Shown: positions 9,145-18,172, counted from the first letter of the stretch. The stretch is 64,000 nt of DNA from Amycolatopsis sp. WQ 127309 (GCF_023023025.1 NZ_CP095481.1:9747001-9811000); one strand, 5' to 3'. The notes: generated from the sequence alone by a model not told the origin. Numbers and translations are program-made.

Positions 9145-10259
9145 ACGACGGACCGAGCAGCGACCTGGAGCGCTGGCGGCTGGTGCTCGGCGCCCCGGCG
9201 GCGGGCATGACCGGTCTCGACGGCGAGACCGCGGCCATGGACGCCGCGCTGTCGTGGCTGTACGGCCGCGATCCGGAGCTCGCCGAGCGCGGGGTGCGCG
9301 GCGGCGGGAGCGGGGACTCGAACCTCACGGCGGTCGACTGGCTCGACGACGTGCACCGCCTGTTCCCCCAGGAGACCGTCGAGCGGCTGGAGCGCGACGC
9401 GGTCGAGCGCTACGACATCCACGAGATCGTCACCGACCCGGAGGTGCTGGCCCGGGTCGAGCCGAACCCGGCGCTGCTGCGGGCCGTGCTGCGCACCAAG
9501 CACCTGATGAACCCGGAGGTGCTCGCGCTGGCGCGGCGCATCGTCGCGGAGGTGGTCCGCGAGCTGGTGGCGCGGCTCGCGACCGAGGTGAAGCACGGCC
9601 TGACCGGCACGCGGCTGCGCCGGCCGAGCACCTTCCGGCAGGCCCGCGACTTCGACTTCCGGGGCACCGTGCGGGCCAACCTCGCGCACTACCAGCCCGA
9701 TTCGAAGCGCCTGCTGATCGAGAAGCCGCGGTTCACCTCGCGCGGGCGGCGGCACACCCAGCCGTGGCAGCTGGTGCTGCTGGTGGACCAGTCCGGCTCG
9801 ATGGTGGGCTCGGTGATCCACTCCGCGGTGACCGCCGCCTGCCTGTGGGGCGTGCCCGGCCTGCGCACCCACCTCGTCGCGTTCGACACGAACGTCGTCG
9901 ACCTGACCTCGGAGGTCACCGACCCGGTGGAGCTGCTGATGAAGGTGCAGCTCGGCGGCGGCACGGACATCGCGCGCGCGGTCCGCTACGGCGCCGGCCT
10001 GGTGGACGCGCCGAGGCGGGCGATCGTCGCGATCGTGTCCGACTTCCACGAAGGCGGGGACGAGGGGTCGCTGGTGCGCACCGTGCACGGACTGGTCGGG
10101 CAGGGCACGCACGTGCTGTGCCTCGCCGCCCTCGACGAGACCGCGAACCCCGACTACGACCGGGCACTCGGCCGGCGGCTCGCCGACGTGGGGGCGCACG
10201 TGGGCGCGATGACCCCGGGCCACCTCGCCGAGTTCGTGGCGGAGAGGATCGGCCGGTGA
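9141..10259 (+). CDS. VWA domain protein (CoxE-like)
   Basis: A 372-residue cytoplasmic protein. The C-terminal half is a von Willebrand A domain with a complete metal-ion-dependent adhesion site: DQSGS near residue 216, the Thr of GGGTDIA near 274 and the Asp of VSDFHEGG near 300. The N-terminal half is helical, as in CoxE-type partners of MoxR ATPases. It starts at GTG 9141 within a GTGA overlap, and its own stop overlaps the SWIM gene start in the same way. By analogy with MoxR/CoxE pairs, the ATPase probably acts on a target through this protein. The target is not identifiable from sequence. Confidence 0.9.
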   Translation: MNDGPSSDLERWRLVLGAPAAGMTGLDGETAAMDAALSWLYGRDPELAERGVRGGGSGDSNLTAVDWLDDVHRLFPQETVERLERDAVERYDIHEIVTDPEVLARVEPNPALLRAVLRTKHLMNPEVLALARRIVAEVVRELVARLATEVKHGLTGTRLRRPSTFRQARDFDFRGTVRANLAHYQPDSKRLLIEKPRFTSRGRRHTQPWQLVLLVDQSGSMVGSVIHSAVTAACLWGVPGLRTHLVAFDTNVVDLTSEVTDPVELLMKVQLGGGTDIARAVRYGAGLVDAPRRAIVAIVSDFHEGGDEGSLVRTVHGLVGQGTHVLCLAALDETANPDYDRALGRRLADVGAHVGAMTPGHLAEFVAERIGR

Positions 10260-12148
10260 GGGCGGACCTGCTCGCGCTGAGCACCGACGCGCTCGCCGCC
10301 CTCGCGAACCGGGGCCTGGTCAAACGCGCGACCCGGGACCTCGACGGCGTCCCGCCGGTCACGTCGGCCGGGGACGGCACGGTCGAGGCGGTGTTCGCCG
10401 ACGGCACGCGGGTGGTGCTGCCGCCCGGCCGGGGGCTGGACGCGGCGAGCTGCACGTGCGGCGCGCCGGGGATGTGCCGGCACCGCCTCGGCGCCGTGCT
10501 CGCCTACCAGCGCGATCACGCCGCCGCCCCGGCGGCGGCACCGGCCGGAGAGGTCCCGGCGGGGTGGCCGGGGGCGGTGACCGACGAGGAGCTGACCGCC
10601 CGCTTCGGGGCCCGCACCCTCACCGCGGCCCGGCGCGCGGTGGGCGGCGGGCTCACCGCGCGGGTGCGCAGGCCGGCCATGACGGTGGAGACCCCGGCCG
10701 CCACGGTGCGCTTCCTGGTGCCCGGCGAGCTGGGTTTCGTCGACTGTGACGCCCGCGCGGAAGCCAGGGACGTCCTCGTCGTGGTCGCCGTGTGGGCGTT
10801 CCGGCAGGCGGACGTGCTGGCACCCGCGGATCCCGACGTGACCGTCGAGCTCGCCGGCCGGGTGGACCGGCCCGCGGCCGGGGCGGCGACCGGCGCGATG
10901 GCCGCGGCCGCGGCGGCCGCCGGTGAGCTGCTGCGCACCGGGGTCGTGCCGGCCGACGAGGTGCTGGTCGCCGCGCTGCGCCGCGAGCACGCCGCGTGCG
11001 AGCGGGCGAACCTGCGCTGGCCCGCCGCGGCGCTGGCGGAGCTGGTCGAGCAGCTGACCGCCTACGGCACACGATCCGCCCGGCACGAACCGGTGCGGGT
11101 CGCGGAACTGATCGCGGAACTGCACGCCCGCCACCACTCCGGTGCGCGAGCACCCGCGCGGGTGCTGGGCACCGACGAGCCCGCGGAGACCCCGCTGCGG
11201 CAGGTGCGCCTGGTGGCGCTGGGGTGCCGCGTGGACCACGAAGACGATGCCGACACCGCTGAGGTGTTCCTCGCCCATCCCGGCACGGAGACGGTGCTGG
11301 TGGTGCAGCACCGCTGGCCGGCGGGCACGGGGCCGATGCGGTCCCGCCGGCTCGCGGGCACGACGCTGGCGGCGCTCGCCGCGGGCAACGTGGTCAGCGA
11401 GGCGGCGGTGCGCAGCGCGGGCCGGGTGGTGCGGTTCGGGGCGGGCCGGCTGGCCCGCACCACGGTCAGCCCGGTGGGCGAGTCGTGGGCCGGGCTGCCG
11501 CCCGCGCTGCGTCCGCCGGTCACCGAGGCGCTGGCCCAGCTGACCGGCCTGCCACCGAGGGTGGTCCGGCCGCGGGTCGCGGCCGAGCTGGTCCGGGTGG
11601 TGCCGATAGCCCGGGTGCGGCAGGTTCGCTACCTCGCGGGCGCCCAGCGCCTGGACGCGGTCGTCGTGGACCCCGGCGGCGCGGAGGCCACGGTCAGCCT
11701 CACCCACCGCGCGGCCGCACCCGGCGCCCTCGACGCACTGGCCGAGGCATTGGCAGGCGACCCGCTCGAGGTGTCCGGCGCCATCCGGCGAGCGGGTGGC
11801 GGGCTGGTCGTCGAGCCGTTCGCCGTGCGCACCGCGGCCGGGGTGGTGGTGCCCGACCTGGCGCCCGCGACCGGCACCGTCCCGCCGGCCGCGGGTCCCG
11901 TCCAGCCACCCCCACCGGCCGCCGCGATCGAGGGCGCGCTGGCCCTGCTCGCCGAAGCCGCGCACCGCGGCCTGAACCGCCTGCCGCCCACGTTCCCGGC
12001 CAGGGCCACCCCGGTCGCCGCCGCCCTGACCCGCACGGGCCTGACCCGCTGCGCCGAGGCGGTCCGGGCGTGGGGCACCGCGCCGGCCGACCCCGCCACC
12101 TGGCTACGCGCCGAGATCCGCCTCCTCACGGCGAACGAGCTGCACTGA
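10256..12148 (+). CDS. SWIM zinc-finger domain protein
   Basis: A 630-residue protein from GTG 10256. The SWIM motif is intact: C66-T-C68, then C74-R-H76, the C-x-C-x(n)-C-x-H zinc-binding pattern associated with nucleic acid or protein binding. The rest (about residues 100-630) has no recognisable catalytic domain and contains Ala/Pro-rich linkers. It is the last gene of the five-gene operon, overlaps the VWA gene by 4 nt, and is followed 114 nt later by the convergent WYL regulator. Whether it contacts DNA, RNA or protein cannot be told from sequence. Confidence 0.88.
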   Translation: MRADLLALSTDALAALANRGLVKRATRDLDGVPPVTSAGDGTVEAVFADGTRVVLPPGRGLDAASCTCGAPGMCRHRLGAVLAYQRDHAAAPAAAPAGEVPAGWPGAVTDEELTARFGARTLTAARRAVGGGLTARVRRPAMTVETPAATVRFLVPGELGFVDCDARAEARDVLVVVAVWAFRQADVLAPADPDVTVELAGRVDRPAAGAATGAMAAAAAAAGELLRTGVVPADEVLVAALRREHAACERANLRWPAAALAELVEQLTAYGTRSARHEPVRVAELIAELHARHHSGARAPARVLGTDEPAETPLRQVRLVALGCRVDHEDDADTAEVFLAHPGTETVLVVQHRWPAGTGPMRSRRLAGTTLAALAAGNVVSEAAVRSAGRVVRFGAGRLARTTVSPVGESWAGLPPALRPPVTEALAQLTGLPPRVVRPRVAAELVRVVPIARVRQVRYLAGAQRLDAVVVDPGGAEATVSLTHRAAAPGALDALAEALAGDPLEVSGAIRRAGGGLVVEPFAVRTAAGVVVPDLAPATGTVPPAAGPVQPPPPAAAIEGALALLAEAAHRGLNRLPPTFPARATPVAAALTRTGLTRCAEAVRAWGTAPADPATWLRAEIRLLTANELH

Positions 12149-12262
12149 CGGGCCCGGACCGCGCGCACTCGACCACGTGACGGCGTACGGAGACCAGAAC
12201 GTCGGTCAGCTACGAGGCCGACGGACGAGATGAGTGGGCGCCGGGCGCCCGCGAGGAATCGA

Positions 12263-13234
12263 TCACCGAGAACTGTCGCGAGGTCCCTCGCCCGCCGCGT
12301 GGCGCAACCTCGTCGCGAGGCGATCGAACGCCACCGCGAGCTCGTCCCCGTCGATCACCTCGATGTCGACGTCGAGCTGTGTCATCCACAACGCGAGCCG
12401 GTCCGGGTCGTCGGAACCCACCTCGACGCGGCACGTGGACTCGTCGACCACCTCGATGTCGACCGGGATGGGGATCTTCGCGGCGATCTTGGCCGCGGGA
12501 GCACGCATCAGGACGCGGGCGCGGTACTTCCAGGCTCCCTTGCTGATGCGTCCGACGACGAACTCGACGACATTGTCCTGCGGGATCACGCGCGGCCGGA
12601 ACCGCGCACCCGTCGGTGCGTGCGGAACCATGCGGTCGACCCGGAAGACCCGCCAGTCGTCACGGTCGAGATCCCACGCGAGCAGGTACCAGAGCGCTTC
12701 CCAGTTCACCAGCCGTTGCGGTTCGGCGTGGCGCGCCTCTTCGTCGCCCCCACGCTTCGTGTACCCGAACCGGAGCCGTTCGCGGCCGCGGATCGCGGCG
12801 GCGACCGCGCCGAGAACCGAGAGGTCGAGCGGCGGCCCGGCCCCGGGAACAACGCTCGTCGCCTCGCGTACCGCCTCCACCCGCCGACGCAGACGCGAGG
12901 GCAGCACCTGCTCCAGCTTCGCGAGCGCGGTGAGCGATGTCTCTTCGACCCCCAGCCTCTGGACCGCGACCGCACCCAGCCCGACCGCGACCGCGACGGC
13001 CTCATCGTCGTCGAGCAGCAGCGGGGGCATCGCCGTCCCGGCGGCCAGCCGGTACCCGCCCGCGACGCCGCGGCGCGCGTCCACGGGATACCCGAGCGAC
13101 CGCAGCTTGCCGATGTCGGCGCGCACGGTCCTGGTGCTCACATGGAGCCGGCCGGCGAGCTCGGTGCTCGTCCAGTCGCGCTTGAGCTGCAGCAACGACA
13201 GCAGTTCGAGCAGACGCGCCGAGGTCTCCAACAT
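12263..13234 (-). CDS. WYL-domain HTH transcriptional regulator (YafY-like)
   Basis: A 323-residue regulator. Residues 5-60 form a DeoR-like winged helix (LLELLSLLQLKRDW, then ELAGRLHVSTRTVRADIGKL). The C-terminal half holds the WYL ligand-sensing domain, with ALWYLLAWDLDRDDWRVFRVDRM carrying the Trp-Tyr-Leu signature. ATG 13234 gives the usual family N-terminus (MLETSARLLELL); an in-frame ATG at 13246 adds four residues. It faces away from the epoxide hydrolase across a 63 nt gap, so it probably regulates that gene and itself. Confidence 0.88.
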   Translation of the reverse strand: MLETSARLLELLSLLQLKRDWTSTELAGRLHVSTRTVRADIGKLRSLGYPVDARRGVAGGYRLAAGTAMPPLLLDDDEAVAVAVGLGAVAVQRLGVEETSLTALAKLEQVLPSRLRRRVEAVREATSVVPGAGPPLDLSVLGAVAAAIRGRERLRFGYTKRGGDEEARHAEPQRLVNWEALWYLLAWDLDRDDWRVFRVDRMVPHAPTGARFRPRVIPQDNVVEFVVGRISKGAWKYRARVLMRAPAAKIAAKIPIPVDIEVVDESTCRVEVGSDDPDRLALWMTQLDVDIEVIDGDELAVAFDRLATRLRHAAGEGPRDSSR

Positions 13235-13297
13235 GGTTTCGATCATGTCAGCAATAGCGGAAGCCAACCTGCCGCATTGCCTGCGAACGTCGATGTC

Positions 13298-14440
13298 ATG
13301 ACCGAGAACAACACGCTCACGCCGTTCCGCATCGACATCCCGCAGACGGACGTCGACGACCTGCGCACCCGGCTGGCACACACCCGCTGGCCGATCCCCA
13401 CGCCGGGCCGGGACGACCGCACCGACTTCAGCCGCGGCATCCCGCTGGTGTACCTGAAGGAGCTCGCCGAGTACTGGCGCGACGGATTCGACTGGCGTGC
13501 GCACGAGGAGAAGCTCAACGAGCTCGAACAGTTCACCACGGTCGTCGACGGCCAGACGTTCCACGTCGTCCACGTTCGATCGGCGAACCCGCGGGCCACC
13601 CCGCTGGTCCTGAACCACGGCTGGCCGGGATCGTTCGTCGACTACCTGCGACTCATCCCGCTGCTGACCGACGAGTTCCACGTCGTCATCCCGTCGCTGC
13701 CCGGCTTCGGGTTGTCCACCCCGCTGGCCGGGACCGGCTGGGAGCTGGCGCGCACGACGGACGCCTACGCCGAGATCATGACGCGTCTCGGCTACGAGCG
13801 GTTCGCGGCGCACGGCACCGACGTCGGTGCGGGCACCACCGGCCGCCTCGCGGCGATCCACCCGGAGCGTGTCATCGGCACGCACATCGGCTGCGACCCC
13901 CGGCTGCTCGGGTTGCTCGGCGTCAAGTTCCCCTTCCCCGAGGGCCTGTCCGATGACGAGATCGCCCGGATCGAGGCAGTGCGCACCGAGGACGCGGCCG
14001 ATCACGGGTACCTCCTGATGCAGGACCACCGTCCCGACACGATCGGCGCGGCGCTCACCGACTCGCCGGTCGCCCAGCTCGCGTGGATCGCCGAGAAGTT
14101 CAAGACCAGGACCGGCGGCACCTACCGGACACCGGACGAGTCGGTCGACCGCGACCAGCTCCTCACGAACATCAGCCTCTACTGGTTCACCCGCAGCGGC
14201 GCGTCGAGCGCGCAGTTCTACTACGAGTCCGAGCACTCCGGACCCGACTTGGTCATGGCCTCCGGTGTGCCGTCCGGATGGGCCGTGTTCGACACCCACC
14301 CGCTCGTGCGCCGCGCGATGGACCCGTGGAAAGCGATCGGCCACTGGAGCGAGTTCACCGAGGGAGGTCACTTCCCCGCGATGGAGGAGCCGGAGCTGCT
14401 CGCGGACGACATCCGCACCTTCTTCCGCAGCATTTCCTGA
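13298..14440 (+). CDS. epoxide hydrolase, alpha/beta-hydrolase with EHN domain
   Basis: A 380-residue protein. Residues 1-110 match the N-terminal EHN segment (FRIDIPQTDVDDLRTRLAHTRWP). The hydrolase core follows, with the oxyanion motif LNHGWPGSF, the nucleophile elbow HGTDVGAG (Asp nucleophile) and the C-terminal catalytic His in EGGHFPAMEEP. This set is that of microsomal-type and juvenile-hormone-type epoxide hydrolases, which open epoxides to diols. It is transcribed divergently from the WYL regulator, which suggests substrate-responsive control. The substrate is unknown. Confidence 0.88.
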   Translation: MTENNTLTPFRIDIPQTDVDDLRTRLAHTRWPIPTPGRDDRTDFSRGIPLVYLKELAEYWRDGFDWRAHEEKLNELEQFTTVVDGQTFHVVHVRSANPRATPLVLNHGWPGSFVDYLRLIPLLTDEFHVVIPSLPGFGLSTPLAGTGWELARTTDAYAEIMTRLGYERFAAHGTDVGAGTTGRLAAIHPERVIGTHIGCDPRLLGLLGVKFPFPEGLSDDEIARIEAVRTEDAADHGYLLMQDHRPDTIGAALTDSPVAQLAWIAEKFKTRTGGTYRTPDESVDRDQLLTNISLYWFTRSGASSAQFYYESEHSGPDLVMASGVPSGWAVFDTHPLVRRAMDPWKAIGHWSEFTEGGHFPAMEEPELLADDIRTFFRSIS

Positions 14441-14530
14441 GTCTCACGGCTCCACTACGAATCCCCATTCGCGCGTGGACGGTCGCCACGGCTCGACCTG
14501 GGCCGGGGCCTCCGCAAGGGGAGAACACTG

Positions 14531-14938
14531 GTGACGTTCACCCGACGAGCCGTGCGGAACGCTGCGGCGGCCGCCGGAATCGCCCTCACCATGGCGCCGA
14601 CGCAGCCCGCGCGCACCAACGCAACCATCCTCAACCGCCAACTGGTGACCGGCGACGGCAAGGTCAACTGCGACAACTACATCGGCACGTGCAAGCTCGG
14701 CACCTACGTCGTTGTCGTCGACTGGCAGGCCGGCAACGGTGACGAGTGCTTCGGCATCGCACCCAACCGCACCATCTGGGACAACGCCGCCGGCGATCGC
14801 CGTCACCTTCGAACGGAATTCACCGTGGCGGCGCGCGCCCGCTTTGACCGCGTCCGAGGCGGCAAGGCCACCCATTGCCGATCAAGGCACCAGGCTGCGA
14901 ACCCGGCACGCCGAGCGGGCGACGAGCCGGAGCAGTGA
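14531..14938 (+). CDS. small putative secreted protein, 3' end possibly altered
   Basis: A 135-residue frame from GTG 14531 with GGGGAGAAC upstream. The N-terminus is a short basic, Ala-rich signal-like sequence (TRRAVRNAAAAAGIALTMAP). Residues 30-85 contain NCDNYIGTCKLGTYVVVVDW and DECFGIAPNRTIW, three Cys likely disulfide-bonded outside the cell. After residue 88 the composition changes abruptly to Arg-rich (RRHLRTEF onward), suggesting the original C-terminus was replaced by a frameshift or junction. I do not recognise a family. Confidence 0.45.
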   Translation: MTFTRRAVRNAAAAAGIALTMAPTQPARTNATILNRQLVTGDGKVNCDNYIGTCKLGTYVVVVDWQAGNGDECFGIAPNRTIWDNAAGDRRHLRTEFTVAARARFDRVRGGKATHCRSRHQAANPARRAGDEPEQ

Positions 14939-15016
14939 CCTCGCGCTCACGATCTGCAGGCCATGACCAACGGCGCCTATCGCCTGAACCCGATGCCGGC
15001 CCTCTCCGGGCCGGTG

Positions 15017-15736
15017 TCACGGCCCGGTGTAGGAGACCGAGAACGAGTTGCCGCCGGAGGGATCGGAGGGCGTCGAGTAGGCGACGCCGTTCTGCACCAG
15101 CGTGATCTTGTCGTTCGCGGTGAGACCGGGATTGGCGCCGTTGGCCGTGGCGCCGGTGAAGCTGAACGTCGTGAACCGCGGCGGCGGGCCCACGGCACCG
15201 TTGACCGTGGGCGTTTCCTCGATCCACTCCACCGACGCGTCCGGGCCGGCGTAGTCGAGGGCGCCGCGGAAGGCTTCGCCGGTGGTGTCGTCGGTGAGCG
15301 TGATGCGCCAGGCGGTGCTGGTGCGGCTCTTGGTCAGCGTGGCGGTCATCGCGTCGCCGCCGTGGATCGTCAGCGGAAGCCGGGTTTCGGCGGCCGGGAG
15401 GATCTCCCACCAAGCGTGGTAGGTCGCCCTGCCGTTCTCGACGTAGGCCGCGGTACCGGTTTGCAACAGGTTCGCATTGGCGAACCCGTCGATGCCGACC
15501 CACTGCGACGAGTAGTGGTTTCCGGAACCGGAGACCGTCGGCACGGTCCAGTGCCCGGTCACGGCGGTGAAGGTCCCGGTGAGCGCGTACCCGGACCAGT
15601 TCGTGGACGTGGACGCGTTGTGGGCGTGCGCGAAGGCGGCGTTCGCGGCACCGCCGGCGGCCGGAGCCACGCCGAACGCGACACCGGCCGCGGCGACCGC
15701 CACGACCGCGAAAGCACGCAGGACTTTGCTGGACAT
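15017..15736 (-). CDS. secreted G1 family (glutamic) peptidase
   Basis: A 239-residue protein with a clear Sec signal peptide (residues 1 to about 33; hydrophobic Ala/Val core, Ala-x-Ala region). The mature part starts TSTNWSGYALTG and carries the two catalytic positions of glutamic peptidases: Gln in SQWVGIDG and Glu in YHAWWEILP, on a beta-sandwich of mature size about 200. The family comprises acid-active proteases of fungi with scattered bacterial members. ATG 15736 follows an AGGGGAGAGGG ribosome site. It stands alone; the DNA just upstream is transposase debris. Confidence 0.85.
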   Translation of the reverse strand: MSSKVLRAFAVVAVAAAGVAFGVAPAAGGAANAAFAHAHNASTSTNWSGYALTGTFTAVTGHWTVPTVSGSGNHYSSQWVGIDGFANANLLQTGTAAYVENGRATYHAWWEILPAAETRLPLTIHGGDAMTATLTKSRTSTAWRITLTDDTTGEAFRGALDYAGPDASVEWIEETPTVNGAVGPPPRFTTFSFTGATANGANPGLTANDKITLVQNGVAYSTPSDPSGGNSFSVSYTGP

Positions 15737-15839
15737 CGGACCCTCTCCCCTGGTTCCCACCTCTGGGCGCCTCTGGTGACGGGACCACCGTGACACTGGC
15801 CGTCGACAATCCGTCGACAGTGCCGCCGTCACCGCCGAC

Positions 15840-16090
15840 CGGGACGAAGACGTCCTCGCACGCAACCAGCCGCCGGGCAGACCCCGCCGCCTGCTGATGC
15901 GCCCGCACGATCGTGGAGTCCACACTGACATCCCACGTGATCCGCCCGGCCGGAGCCTGCAACGCGGTCAGAATCCGCTGCCGGACACCCGCGCGCCGCC
16001 ACCGCCGGAACAACCCATGAACAACCGCCCAAGACCCCCGGCGATCTCCGGTCGGAGCAACAAGATCTGGTTTTCCAGGAAGCTTTCCGT
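15840..16090 (-). mobile_element. IS5-family transposase remnant
   Basis: On the minus strand one frame reads WAVVHGLFRRWRRAGV followed by ILTALQ and ITWDVSVDSTIVRAHQQAAG. That is the central catalytic-Asp segment of IS5/IS427-type DDE transposases (the DSTI motif). An adjacent frame holds an upstream piece before it. The N- and C-terminal thirds are missing, no terminal inverted repeats could be picked out, and the frame is shifted. It is a dead fragment next to other debris. Confidence 0.65.
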
Positions 16091-16179
16091 GGCCGACGGA
16101 GACGTACACAGCTATTGCGAGACAGTACCTGGAAGAATCGTCTCGAAAGCAGCGTCCGAGCATCCAACGCACCGGTTCG

Positions 16180-16330
16180 CCGGCATCACGGCGGGGTACG
16201 CGGATCCGCGGTTCGCCGGGCCGCACTCGGGGGCGCGCCTGTTCGGCCCGTTCACCGTGTCCGTGCTGCACAACTTGGTTCACCTGTTGTCCGGCGTGCT
16301 GGCCGCGCCTCGGCCTCGGCCTCGCGATGA
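16180..16330 (+). pseudogene. DUF4383 membrane protein remnant
   Basis: The plus-strand frame reads GARLFGPFTVSVLHNLVHLLSGVLA. This is close to the third-helix motif MLLGLFMVSVLHNIVHLLFGVAG of the intact DUF4383 gene 2 kb away at 18308-18769. Only about 45 residues survive and frames shift on both sides. It is therefore a fragment of a second family copy in opposite orientation, not a functional gene. Confidence 0.6.
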
Positions 16331-16385
16331 TCGTCTCCGGGTCGCCACCACAGCGCTCGACCGATCCTGCGGCCACTACCCGGAA

Positions 16386-16460
16386 CCGGAAATACAAGGT
16401 CACTGAAAGGACTTGGCGGTGTCCTCGGACAGTCCCAGGTGACGGACGACCTTCTTGTTC
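16386..16460 (-). pseudogene. LuxR-type HTH remnant
   Basis: The minus strand encodes GKTNKKVVRHLGLSEDTAKSF. It matches the helix-turn-helix core of LuxR/NarL regulators (typically TNKEIARRLGLSEDTVKSH). The pattern extends for barely 22 residues and nothing on either side continues the domain. I call it a fragment, with modest confidence because short HTH-like matches can arise by chance. Confidence 0.35.
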
Positions 16461-16600
16461 GTCTTTCCGGCCCCCGTTCCGCGCAGCACCTGCGCCTGAC
16501 CGACCTCGCCGCCGCGATCACCAACGGCACCATCGACCTGACGACGATCCTCGTCCGCCGCCGATCCGGACCGCTGCGGCGGAAGCAACCAAGGCGCGGA

Positions 16601-16813
16601 TCAGCTTCGCTGTGGTGCCACCAAATCGGCCGCGGACCGGCGAGCAGCGGCCGCGGCCGCGCGGTACGCCTCTGCTCGGCACCGGTGTTCTCCGTCCGCG
16701 GGACCGCCTCGCCGGGCCAGCCGGTCATGCCGCTCGGCGGCGTGATCGTGCACCCTTGCCGTGCTGAGCAAGGCGGCCCGAACCAAGAGGTCCGCGGAGT
16801 TCTTCCGACGCAT
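16601..16813 (-). CDS. small hypothetical protein
   Basis: A 70-residue protein of unknown function starting at ATG 16813, preceded by GGTGGAGG at good spacing. The sequence is highly charged and predicted to be one or two long helices (VRAALLSTARVHDHAAERHD, then RAEAYRAAAAAARRSAADL). It lies 56 nt downstream of the HATPase gene on the same strand and probably shares its transcript. Arg/Ala/His-rich helical proteins like this are common orphan companions in Pseudonocardiaceae, but no role is known to me. Confidence 0.5.
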   Translation of the reverse strand: MRRKNSADLLVRAALLSTARVHDHAAERHDRLARRGGPADGEHRCRAEAYRAAAAAARRSAADLVAPQRS

Positions 16814-16869
16814 GGCGTCCTCCACCACGGCACTGGCCCGCGCCGGCCATCGGCCGCCGGCACACGGCG

Positions 16870-17262
16870 TCACACTTCGGCCCACGTCATCCAATCGTCG
16901 CCCTCCCGCTGCACGCCCCACGCCGTCGCCACGTCCTCGACGAGCAACCGACCCCACTCGGCTTCGGCACCGGCGGAAGCAGCGCAGGACGGCGTGGCTG
17001 CCGGCGTGGAGATCACCTCGACGTGCGCGGCGACCGGCATGTCGAACCGGCACAGGTGGACCTCACGCACCCGGCTGCCGTGCCGCTGCGCGTCCGTCAC
17101 CAGCTCGTCCACGAGGAGGAGGAGATCGGTCAGGCGCGCCGGCGACAGATCCGCGAAGATCCGCGCCGTCAACCGGCGTGCTTCCACGCCGACCAGGCCA
17201 TCGGACGGCAGGTCATCGCACGACGGACGCAGGGTGACGATGGCGGGCGGGGCATGGCCCAT
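16870..17262 (-). CDS. RsbW/SpoIIAB-like ATP-binding regulatory protein
   Basis: A 130-residue protein resembling stand-alone HATPase_c_2 anti-sigma-factor kinases. The N-box reads LLLLVDELVTDAQRHG (Glu and Asp in place of the usual E-x-x-x-N-A), and the end WGVQREGDDWMTWAEV matches the family's closing strand. Substitution of the canonical Asn by Asp at the metal-binding position, and a poorly conserved glycine box, make kinase activity uncertain. Related actinomycete proteins act in sigma-factor/antisigma partner-switching; no partner gene is visible here. Confidence 0.7.
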   Translation of the reverse strand: MGHAPPAIVTLRPSCDDLPSDGLVGVEARRLTARIFADLSPARLTDLLLLVDELVTDAQRHGSRVREVHLCRFDMPVAAHVEVISTPAATPSCAASAGAEAEWGRLLVEDVATAWGVQREGDDWMTWAEV

Positions 17263-17764
17263 GGTCTCCGCTCCTCCGGTCGGGAAACTTCACCCAGGCG
17301 TACCCGGCATCCGCGACGCCTACACCTGCCCCGCAGACCGCCACCGCTCACCAAGGCCGCATCGAGTTCGGAGCGTGCCGGGCCGGGGTCGGATCACGGC
17401 GCCGGACGCTCGGCTGACGCAACCGGTTCTGATGTGTGCGGTGGCCGACCGGTCGGGGGGCGTGCCGCCCGGCCACCGCAACACCCAGCCAAGAGGCGTC
17501 CTGGTGCCCCAGATGACGTCCACTCCCAAGGATCACCGGATCGGGTGAATTGCATCGCGCTGACCACTCGTGGCCGAGGCCTGCACCTCAGAAGCCGAAT
17601 CCGATCGATCGGACCGGCCGCGCAGCAGGGTCATTTGATCCGCCACCGTTCGTCTTGCCGGGAGCAGGCACCATCGCGACAGTGACAGCGACGGAGAGAC
17701 ATCGGATGTGGCAAAGGCGCTGGGTCCGGGCGCGGAGGCCGGCGGGGCTGGGCAGCCTTGTCGA
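17263..17764. other. gene-free stretch
   Basis: About 500 nt between two minus-strand genes. Six-frame reading gives only low-complexity frames without motifs. It should contain the HATPase gene promoter; I could not pick a convincing -35/-10 pair. Confidence 0.4.
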
Positions 17765-18172
17765 TCAGCCGACAGCACTGTGCTGCTCGACGAGGCGCTT
17801 GATGTTCGCCAGAGTTCCCTCGAGGCCCTGCTGCACAGTTTCGTCCCCGTCGGGAACGCGTGTCGTGTGCATCCGGACCTCGACTTCAGTGCCGTCTCCG
17901 GCCTCTCGAAGTTCCAACGAGCCGTGGTAGCTGTTGGCACCTTCGGCGCCCCATTCGACGCGGTGGGCGGCGGCGTCGACCCGGAACCATGCGCTTCCTT
18001 GGACCTGCCGGCCGTCCGGGAGTTTCGCCGAAGTGACCACCTCGTCGCCTTCGCCGCGGCCGGCCGACGTCATTCTCTCGAAGTATCGAGGCAGATTGCC
18101 CACTTCGGACAAGTAGTCGAACAGTGCTTCTTTTCCTGCGTTCACGTTGGTTGCCGCACGAAACTCGGACAT
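17765..18172 (-). CDS. SRPBCC-fold protein
   Basis: A 135-residue protein with the START/Bet v 1-like SRPBCC pattern: an N-terminal strand, helix (ALFDYLSEVGNLPRYFERM), central strands (GSAWFRVDAAAHRVEWG, then SYHGSLELREAGDGTEVEV) and a long C-terminal helix (GLEGTLANIKRLVEQ). The fold binds hydrophobic ligands; polyketide-cyclase and stress-response versions exist. ATG 18172 is favoured because GAGGAG lies 6 nt upstream; an in-frame ATG at 18193 lacks a ribosome site. It follows the DUF4383 gene on the same strand at 135 nt. Confidence 0.8.
   Translation of the reverse strand: MSEFRAATNVNAGKEALFDYLSEVGNLPRYFERMTSAGRGEGDEVVTSAKLPDGRQVQGSAWFRVDAAAHRVEWGAEGANSYHGSLELREAGDGTEVEVRMHTTRVPDGDETVQQGLEGTLANIKRLVEQHSAVG

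Noticed and set aside
14531..14938. Bacteriocin or RiPP precursor at the small Cys-containing secreted frame
   Set aside because: There is no nearby modification enzyme, protease or dedicated transporter; the frame looks like a truncated secreted protein.
15780..16120. Intact insertion sequence
   Set aside because: Only a central transposase piece survives, frames are broken, and no terminal inverted repeats or target duplications could be identified.
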